Of a stretch of 6,308 nt of DNA, positions 1 through 5,356 are shown one piece after another. Position numbers and translations under genes: made by a program. The notes under the pieces were generated by a model. It saw only the letters and a list, made by a program, of their open reading frames with translations, was not told the origin of the DNA and made no database searches. How positions within the stretch are numbered: position 1 is the first letter of the stretch; every line of letters starts with the position of its first letter. Source of the DNA: Globobulimina sp. (taxonomy: Eukaryota > Foraminifera > Rotaliida); the NCBI GenBank assembly GCA_003354225.1, contig PIVH01000315.1:1-6308 (forward strand). Reading direction: 5' to 3'.

Positions 1-259
1 TTCCTAAATATTTTTTAGCAACTAGAGAATTTATACAACAGTTCGTTGATTGACCATCTCGAAAGCAATTCTTCGGGGAAAGATGACCATACCCTTGATT
101 CAATCTTTTCACAAAAGGATCATGGCTTCGCCCAATATATTTTATTGTTTTATTAATACTAAAACAGTAGAGCCCCTTTAAATTGGTAATTGATGTTGTT
201 GCAATTGAAAAATCACAAAATGTATCATCTCCATGTTTATTCAAAAAGCGCAGATAAAA
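1..259 (-). CDS. Partial GIY-YIG nuclease-type domain protein, start codon not identified
   Basis: Reading leftwards from the importin-alpha TAG, the same frame stays open for 86 codons to the window edge. It encodes a recognisable GIY-YIG core: GLY at 167-175, YIG at 131-139 followed by Arg (128-130), the segment DPFVKRLNQGYG (86-121), then SPKNC (65-79) and DGQSTNC (38-58). This is the variant of the fold in which YIG-R is followed by a GYG, a PKNC and a GQSTNC block, as I recall it from small bacterial and phage-type GIY-YIG proteins. The fold normally cuts DNA using the two Tyr, the Arg and a later Glu; the Glu would lie beyond the window, so catalytic competence cannot be judged. No in-frame ATG exists between the importin stop and the GLY motif. 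It could be a real gene with a non-AUG or spliced start, a 3' exon, a readthrough extension of importin-alpha, or a decaying transferred gene. The domain call is fairly firm; the gene model is not. Confidence 0.6.
236..241 (-). terminator. Candidate polyadenylation signal of importin-alpha
   Basis: The minus strand reads AATAAA about 20 bases after the importin-alpha TAG (plus strand TTTATT). A second AATAAA is at 149-154, inside the GIY-YIG frame. The hexamer is the common eukaryotic signal, but whether this organism uses it is unknown, and in AT-rich DNA it can arise by chance. If the first site is used, importin transcripts would end before the GIY-YIG coding region. Confidence 0.3.
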
Positions 260-1981
260 CTAAAAATTAAACCGAAAAGAATTATCATTTTCAAAGCTTG
301 CATTATTAAATGCATTTGTACCAAATTCAAATTGTTTTCCATTTATATTTGGATTAATAACACATGGTATTTCTGGTTGTTGTTGCAGCTCGCCCCAATA
401 TTTATGCATCAAATTAATAATCGAATGCCATGTTTCCTCAGAAATAGTATTGTCAGTACTTCTCGCTTCTAAATAATCCAAACCTTGACATTCTTCAATT
501 TGTTGAGCAAACGGATTTATATTCATAACATCGCCAAATGTCGCTAAAAACGATTCTAATCCTTCGATAATTACCAACATATTCTGTTCAGTTATGTCAT
601 TTATTGGGTTCAGTAATGAGCACAATGCCTCAATGCCGCCATATTCCGCTAATTGTTTTTTTTGAAATGTATTTCCATCATTTACAATGTTACAAATACC
701 GTAACACGCCTCAACCTTTACAGATAACACATCATTATTTGCACAGTTTATAATGGATCTAATTAATTGTTCCTTTTCCAAAATACAGCCAATTTGCACC
801 GGTGTACCCGCCAAAATATTACTTAACGACCACATAACTTCTTTTCTTTGTTTTGCGATGAAATGATAAGTAAATGGTTCAATCACATCCAAATAACCAC
901 AATCTAAAACACTTTGTGTCAACAGGTCACCGCAGGACAACACATTACCTATAAACCGCAAACATGGTCGATATATCTTACAATTCAAGGACAGCATTGC
1001 TGTTTTTGCGTTATTCGATTGGTTCAACGCAACCTCGTATTTGCCGACTTGTACAGTTAATAATTTCATGACAATATTAATAGAGCCTTCGCCAACCATG
1101 AAAGCACAGACTTGCTCGCTTCTGGCACTTAAAAAATTGAATATCCATAGACAATTCTCAATGATTTCTTCGTCGTAATTTATGAATCTGCGCAATATTC
1201 TGCATAGTATACATACTAAATTCAACTCTTTTATCTGTCGCAATTTTATCACATTGGCAACGCGCAAGATATTGCTCATAAACCATGTGGCAATGCTTTG
1301 TAACTCGGAATTTAAATTTGCTGATTCATCGATTATTTCTACAACATTGGTAATCACACCGGTACTGAATATACGTTGGTGTATTTCAGCGCCGTTACTC
1401 GATATATTGCCCAAGCCCCAAATTGCCTGCGTTGCCATCTCCCGATTGAATCTGCCTTCAGTATGCAATAAATGCACAAGAGCTTCGATGCCGCCATATT
1501 TAACGACGCGCATTGTACACTCATTGGTGCCCGCACAGATATTTGTTATTGTCCAAGCGGACTCGAATGCTAATTGCGAAAACATTTCTGTCTTATTGTT
1601 GTTATACATAAATTGTATGATTTTGGGCAGGATAGCACCGAAACATATATGTTGCGACAGTTTGGTTGGTGGCTCCCGATCTGTGGATAATAGTTTGCGG
1701 ATTGAGGATAAACCGAATAATTGCAATGGTGGGTTCTCGCTTTGCATCACGTTTGCTATGTATATGGAGATGTCCTTTTTAAGTGGTTCTGGTTTCAGGT
1801 CTTCGCCGGCCTTCTCATCGAATGAGGATGTTTTCTTTGTTAAACGCATACGCACTTTTTTTTGTAAACGTTCTTCTCGTTGTTTTCGACGTAGTGATAA
1901 TTGGATATCACAGCGTTGTGCACGCGCTTTTTCGGTGTCTAATCCTTTTTGGAATTGACGCCGATTACTATTGTTAAACAT
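260..1981 (-). CDS. KPNA: Importin subunit alpha (karyopherin alpha)
   Basis: This adaptor binds classical nuclear localisation signals on cargo and links them to importin-beta for import through the nuclear pore. Translation from the first ATG (1979-1981) gives 573 residues; the frame also extends upstream through a TTG at 2000-2002, which I did not take as a start in a eukaryote. Residues about 3-50 form a basic importin-beta-binding domain (NRRQFQKGLD, a run rich in Arg/Lys, then KKVRMR). About ten armadillo repeats follow. The Trp/Asn cargo-binding ladder is visible: W143/N147, W188/N192, W233/N237, then W279/N282, R342/N346, W384/N388 and a Tyr in place of the usual Trp at Y427/N431. The tail (about 537-573) is rich in Asn and Phe and holds a QFEFG motif. 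Length is slightly above the usual 520-550 because of this tail. The frame has no introns. It lies downstream of the TLDc gene on the same strand, 235 bp away. The identification is firm. Confidence 0.96.
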   Translation of the reverse strand: MFNNSNRRQFQKGLDTEKARAQRCDIQLSLRRKQREERLQKKVRMRLTKKTSSFDEKAGEDLKPEPLKKDISIYIANVMQSENPPLQLFGLSSIRKLLSTDREPPTKLSQHICFGAILPKIIQFMYNNNKTEMFSQLAFESAWTITNICAGTNECTMRVVKYGGIEALVHLLHTEGRFNREMATQAIWGLGNISSNGAEIHQRIFSTGVITNVVEIIDESANLNSELQSIATWFMSNILRVANVIKLRQIKELNLVCILCRILRRFINYDEEIIENCLWIFNFLSARSEQVCAFMVGEGSINIVMKLLTVQVGKYEVALNQSNNAKTAMLSLNCKIYRPCLRFIGNVLSCGDLLTQSVLDCGYLDVIEPFTYHFIAKQRKEVMWSLSNILAGTPVQIGCILEKEQLIRSIINCANNDVLSVKVEACYGICNIVNDGNTFQKKQLAEYGGIEALCSLLNPINDITEQNMLVIIEGLESFLATFGDVMNINPFAQQIEECQGLDYLEARSTDNTISEETWHSIINLMHKYWGELQQQPEIPCVINPNINGKQFEFGTNAFNNASFENDNSFRFNF

Positions 1982-2216
1982 GATGTTCTTTGTTTGATGC
2001 AATTGTGTGGAATCGGTCAGTATTTATGATGGACGGAATTAGAAATTAGACCATGAGATCAGACCATGAATTGAGGACTGGACCACTTCAAAAAAATGAA
2101 AAAATGTTTTGAGATCGCATTATAATTAAAAATAAAATAGCATACTACACTAAAATTATAAGAGAACAATCTATAGTAACTCAATCAAAATATTTATAGT
2201 ATCACTTGCATGAAAC
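1982..2216. promoter_or_regulatory. Intergenic gap: 5' region of importin-alpha and 3' region of the TLDc gene
   Basis: No coding frame is supported here. Both flanking genes read leftwards, so the gap must hold the end of the TLDc transcript and the importin promoter and leader. The minus strand has an ATAAATA box at 2021-2027, about 40 bases above the importin ATG, which could be TATA-like, but base composition makes this weak. Short direct repeats lie at 2048-2086 and an A/T-rich stretch covers about 2087-2200. No clear AATAAA is seen after the TLDc stop on the minus strand. Confidence 0.35.
2048..2086. repeat. Short direct repeat AGACCATGA (two copies plus a partial third)
   Basis: AGACCATGA occurs at 2048-2056 and again at 2061-2069, starts 13 bases apart. 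A weaker relative, GGACCAC, is at 2080-2086. The cluster is about 65-105 bases upstream of the importin ATG. It could be a binding site for a regulator or a chance tandem duplication; two perfect 9-mers are thin evidence. Confidence 0.35.
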
Positions 2217-3845
2217 TTATTTGACCATAAATACTTCAACTTCTTTAACTTTGAAATTTTTTACATCACCATTTAAATAATGTGGCTTTGGCAAACCATA
2301 AACTTTTTGGGTTGTTTGTGAATCTGTACCATTATTGCAATTCTCGTATATGGCTAAATCTGTCTCAGCTCCCCATCCACAAAGCATATCATCATAATGG
2401 CACACTGCATCTTTGTTGTTTTTTTGCAACAAATTGAAAATTTGCGGTGGATACTTTTTAGAGGACCTAATAAGAAACAAAAACGCATTCTTATCTGCGA
2501 TTTGAGCATCATCATTTGCCCACGCTTTGGATGTATAACCACCAAAAACATTATTTATATCCGAATGTATTATGGCCACCGTTTTTTTCCCTTTGTCATC
2601 ACATTTACTATGAAAGTCATATGAAGTCCAACCATCTCTGCTGGCTCTGTATAACAAACTAAATTTATTACAGACATTGACTGAATTCATTAAGCCTAAA
2701 AATATATTTTTCTCATTTTCTTTCAAAATCAACGAGTCAATTTTCTTTGTTTTGAAAGTTACAATGTTTGAATATGGAGAATATCCGTACTTTTTTTTCC
2801 ATTTTGCTCTGACTTTATACTGTGTATTATCGCATAAATTCGCACACTGAAATTGTGGCAACGGATTCCAATCTGCCTTCTTTTCATCCCCTCCATCTTT
2901 ATCTATCTCGACAACATATTCTAAACATTTCATTTCATGAAACTTAATTATAGCACTTGTTGTGGTAATAGCGTCAACACAAAATATTGGCACATTTGGA
3001 TGTAGAGAATGATGGCTATCGATAGCGCCAATATTTGCAATAAATTTAAATATTTTATGCTTATCGAATTTCATTACCAAAGGCGCAAATTTTGGTTTCT
3101 TTTCCATAATTTGATGATTTATTTTCTTATTAATTTTAATAATCTTCGCCTGTCTCTTCATTGCATCTAAATTTGTGTCATTAAGCAATTTTTGTTGAGC
3201 ACTTTGTGCATTGGATAATGCTAAACGATATTTTTTTATTTTATTTAAATATGACAATATTTGTTGTTGTTTTTTATTTATTTCGTTGTTGGATTTGTTT
3301 CGTAATTCATTCATTCTAATTTTTATTTTATTAATGATTTCATTCTCGAATACGTCTACTTTAGCTACATTTTCTTTGCTTACATTATTTAATGTATTTA
3401 TATCATTGTCTAATTTTTGCATATATTGTGTTGTGAGGTGGTATGCACTTTGTATCTGATGCATTGCTTCATTTTCCTCTTTACTTAGTACAATAGTTCG
3501 TATTATTTGTGTTGGTTGTTGGGAAACAGCAGTTGTTTGTGTTTGTGTTTGCAATGTTTTAACAGATTTACTGAATCTATTTGCCATCATGCCACTTAAT
3601 TTTAAATCTTCATTAATAAATGAATCTAAATATTGCAGATTATATTCTTTCAATTCTTGCAATGACACATCGAATTCTATAATTTTATGTTTGGCCTTCA
3701 ATAACTTATTTGCTGTTAACCACTCAATCAAGTCACCACCACCTTCGCAGCCACCTTCGTCAGTATCGATTTGATCCATGTGCTGGATACAGGATACTTC
3801 ACTTAGTTCACTATGATTTAAACAATGTCGACGTTTGCATTGCAT
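2217..3845 (-). CDS. TLDc-domain protein with B-box-like, SAM-like, coiled-coil and fibronectin III segments
   Basis: The frame encodes 542 residues from the ATG at 3843-3845. In order: residues 8-22 have C-x2-H-x7-C-x2-H, the first half of a B-box zinc site, with the second half missing; about 38-95 resemble a SAM-like helical domain (EWL near the start, NRF near the end); about 118-250 are Lys/Asn/Gln-rich and likely coiled coil; about 283-367 fit a fibronectin III domain (W326, Y343, the SPYSN turn, TFKT end); about 371-541 are a TLDc domain, shown by FSLLYRASRDGW, NNVFGGYTS, AFLFLI, GAETDLAIYENC and the end VEVFMVK. TLDc proteins elsewhere (OXR1, NCOA7) bind the V-ATPase and relate to oxidative stress; the role here is inferred only. 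The layout is TRIM-like with TLDc as the C-terminal domain. No signal peptide or membrane segment is seen. An alternative start is M23 (3777-3779), which would remove the overlap with the divergent gene on the plus strand. Confidence 0.88.
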   Translation of the reverse strand: MQCKRRHCLNHSELSEVSCIQHMDQIDTDEGGCEGGGDLIEWLTANKLLKAKHKIIEFDVSLQELKEYNLQYLDSFINEDLKLSGMMANRFSKSVKTLQTQTQTTAVSQQPTQIIRTIVLSKEENEAMHQIQSAYHLTTQYMQKLDNDINTLNNVSKENVAKVDVFENEIINKIKIRMNELRNKSNNEINKKQQQILSYLNKIKKYRLALSNAQSAQQKLLNDTNLDAMKRQAKIIKINKKINHQIMEKKPKFAPLVMKFDKHKIFKFIANIGAIDSHHSLHPNVPIFCVDAITTTSAIIKFHEMKCLEYVVEIDKDGGDEKKADWNPLPQFQCANLCDNTQYKVRAKWKKKYGYSPYSNIVTFKTKKIDSLILKENEKNIFLGLMNSVNVCNKFSLLYRASRDGWTSYDFHSKCDDKGKKTVAIIHSDINNVFGGYTSKAWANDDAQIADKNAFLFLIRSSKKYPPQIFNLLQKNNKDAVCHYDDMLCGWGAETDLAIYENCNNGTDSQTTQKVYGLPKPHYLNGDVKNFKVKEVEVFMVK

Positions 3846-5168
3846 TTAGTGGGAATATTATTATTATTTTACATCCTACCAACTACCTATGCGCAATCAC
3901 AGGATAAAGTTTGTGTCACAGGATCATTGCATTCAGCTGTAAATGGCATTTACAAATATCTACCTTTGTACACAAGTGTTGTAAATGTCTCAGCATATTA
4001 TAATGCACAACAAAATATGCATCTCTCTCTGCAACTTGATGCAAATGGAAGTGATGGAAGTTATTATATTTTGCATAACAAATCCGAATCTGTTATTTCA
4101 TATTGCGATGTAGATGGAAACACTTCATCTCTCTATGGATTTAATCCAAACGATTGCTATGCAAATTGGAAAACATCTGTGAATGGCTCGTATACTCCAG
4201 ACACAAACATGCGACTAGTAAACTGTAATAATATTTGCGTAACAAACAATTATTATCCATATTTAGATGGTGCCTATATTTGGTCATATTATAACGCAAC
4301 AATAAATAGTTCGATATATTATTGTAACAGCAGTGATGCCTATTTATACGGATATATTCTGTCTTCGGTGAACAGTTATTGGTTGTTGATAGGTCCTGAG
4401 CCAGATTCAATTGATGCTTCCAGTTCCTGCTATTTAGGAACTGATTTAGCAAATAATCATAGATTTAATGTGGACGAATGTAGTGAATGGAACACATATG
4501 ACAGTTCAGAGTGGGTACGAGATACAAATATGATTGTACGTGAATGTGAGATGGATAATATAATTTATACATCAACTCTCACTCTCAGTACTTTGGATGT
4601 AATACATGAGAGAATATATAATGATCAACAAATGGTGGTGCTTTTGTTATGTATCATAGGTTTTTTAGTTGCAATTGTAGCACTGTTTGTGTGTGTTTGT
4701 TTGTGTTATGTAAGACATATTAACAGCAAATTGAACGGATTACAATTGGATAATATAAATGTGCAATATATGCCACCCGAACTAAGAGGAAACACTTTTG
4801 AATTGAAGGAGCCGGAGATGAGTTCGACGATATTAATACAGGCACACGGTTTTGCTACTGGGAAGTTTAAGGTTACTATGGATGGTATGGAGTATGATGA
4901 GAATGAAGGTGCAGATAGTGATGGTGCCGATGGTGAAATATCAATATCAAATGTGAAAAAAGATTCAGATGATAGTGGTAGTGATGATATTTATGCAGAG
5001 AATATGGCAGAGTCAAAGGATGGAGTCACAACCAAAATATTGACAGCGATGGGGAATGCTAACGATAATGATGTACAAACACATGGAAAGCCGCAAAAGG
5101 TATTGGATGATAACGATGTTTCTGAGGAAAACACAAACGTGCTGTTTCATATGATTGTAGATTGCTAA
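3825..5168 (+). CDS. Secretory type I membrane protein with duplicated Cys-rich ectodomain
   Basis: The protein has 447 residues and I cannot assign it to a named family. Residues 1-23 are a strong signal peptide with likely cleavage after TYA, which fixes the ATG at 3825. Residues 24-269 are an ectodomain rich in Tyr, Asn and Ser with about eight N-x-S/T sequons (N54, N74, N85, N99, N120, N157, N161, N168). It contains two copies of one module: C30-C94-C111-C134 and C138-C202-C219-C241, with an extra C167 in the second. Residues about 270-295 form a single membrane helix with a cysteine-rich end (CVCLC), followed by a basic stop-transfer (RHINSK). The cytoplasmic tail (about 297-447) is acidic at 354-392 (many Asp/Glu/Ser) and has no domain I know. 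The likely place is the plasma membrane or endomembranes with the Cys modules outside, perhaps as a receptor or surface protein; that is inference. It is transcribed away from the TLDc gene, whose first seven codons it overlaps. Confidence 0.85.
   Translation: MSTFALHLVGILLLFYILPTTYAQSQDKVCVTGSLHSAVNGIYKYLPLYTSVVNVSAYYNAQQNMHLSLQLDANGSDGSYYILHNKSESVISYCDVDGNTSSLYGFNPNDCYANWKTSVNGSYTPDTNMRLVNCNNICVTNNYYPYLDGAYIWSYYNATINSSIYYCNSSDAYLYGYILSSVNSYWLLIGPEPDSIDASSSCYLGTDLANNHRFNVDECSEWNTYDSSEWVRDTNMIVRECEMDNIIYTSTLTLSTLDVIHERIYNDQQMVVLLLCIIGFLVAIVALFVCVCLCYVRHINSKLNGLQLDNINVQYMPPELRGNTFELKEPEMSSTILIQAHGFATGKFKVTMDGMEYDENEGADSDGADGEISISNVKKDSDDSGSDDIYAENMAESKDGVTTKILTAMGNANDNDVQTHGKPQKVLDDNDVSEENTNVLFHMIVDC
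3912..4547 (+). repeat. Two tandem copies of a roughly 105-residue Cys module within the ectodomain
   Basis: Copy 1 is residues 30-134 (3912-4226) and copy 2 residues 138-241 (4236-4547). Both open with CVT, have a D/N-G-x-Y about ten residues later, and close with a Cys, Trp and then DTNM followed by C. Cysteine spacings are 64, 17 and 23 in copy 1 and 64, 17 and 22 in copy 2, which argues for one ancestral fold with conserved disulfides. DNA identity is low, so the duplication is old. Confidence 0.8.
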
Positions 5169-5356
5169 TATATACTGAAATGTCAGGGTTTTAAAATGTG
5201 GGTCATGACTTTTTTTTTTATCATGCAACCCATCAAAATTCACTCGGCAACAACGCATCAAAAATTGAAAATGAAATGATTCGATTCAACAAAAAAGTCA
5301 AAAATGAAAACACTAGCAACACTGGTTTTACTTAAAAGAAAAACTTTAAACAGAAG
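5169..5356. promoter_or_regulatory. Intergenic gap: 3' end of the membrane-protein gene and 5' region of the zinc-finger gene
   Basis: This 188-base stretch lies between two genes read rightwards. No coding frame is supported; the short frame that opens at 5304 runs out of frame into the next gene and reads as low-complexity Lys/Asn. No AATAAA is seen after the TAA at 5166-5168. A T-rich tract and a potential hairpin lie at 5200-5231. Confidence 0.35.
5200..5231 (+). other. Potential hairpin with a poly-T loop after the membrane-protein gene
   Basis: GGGTCATGA (5200-5208) can pair with TCATG plus ACCC (5221-5231), leaving a two-base bulge; the loop includes ten T. It is 31 bases after the stop codon. 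It could help 3' end formation or be chance pairing. The position is suggestive only. Confidence 0.3.

Noticed and set aside
3-53. A 16-residue plus-strand peptide ending in TGA at the left edge, which could be the tail of another gene
   Set aside because: The opposite strand at the same place encodes the GIY-YIG GQSTNC block, a far better explanation.
1-190. Possible snRNA or snoRNA, suggested by GATGA-like and stem-forming bits
   Set aside because: No U1-U6 or U3 conserved blocks could be matched, and the protein motifs on the minus strand account for the sequence.
260-262. TAG as a reassigned sense codon
   Set aside because: The importin-alpha C-terminus is complete in length and domain content at this TAG, and no in-frame TAG or TAA is needed inside any other gene.
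1182-1958. A 258-codon frame on the plus strand antisense to importin-alpha
   Set aside because: It lies wholly inside a confidently identified gene, shows no domain or coherent composition, and long antisense frames are common opposite conserved coding sequence.
1982-2002. Seven-residue upstream extension of importin-alpha starting at TTG
   Set aside because: TTG is rarely used as a start in eukaryotes and the importin-beta-binding domain begins right after the ATG at 1979-1981, so the extension is not needed.
3530-3560. TTTGTG-type simple repeat
   Set aside because: It codes for a short Gln-Thr run between the SAM-like and coiled-coil parts of the TLDc protein and is too short to count as a separate repeat element.
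4141-4452. A 103-codon minus-strand frame inside the membrane-protein gene
   Set aside because: It is antisense to the duplicated Cys module, with no recognisable domain or signal.
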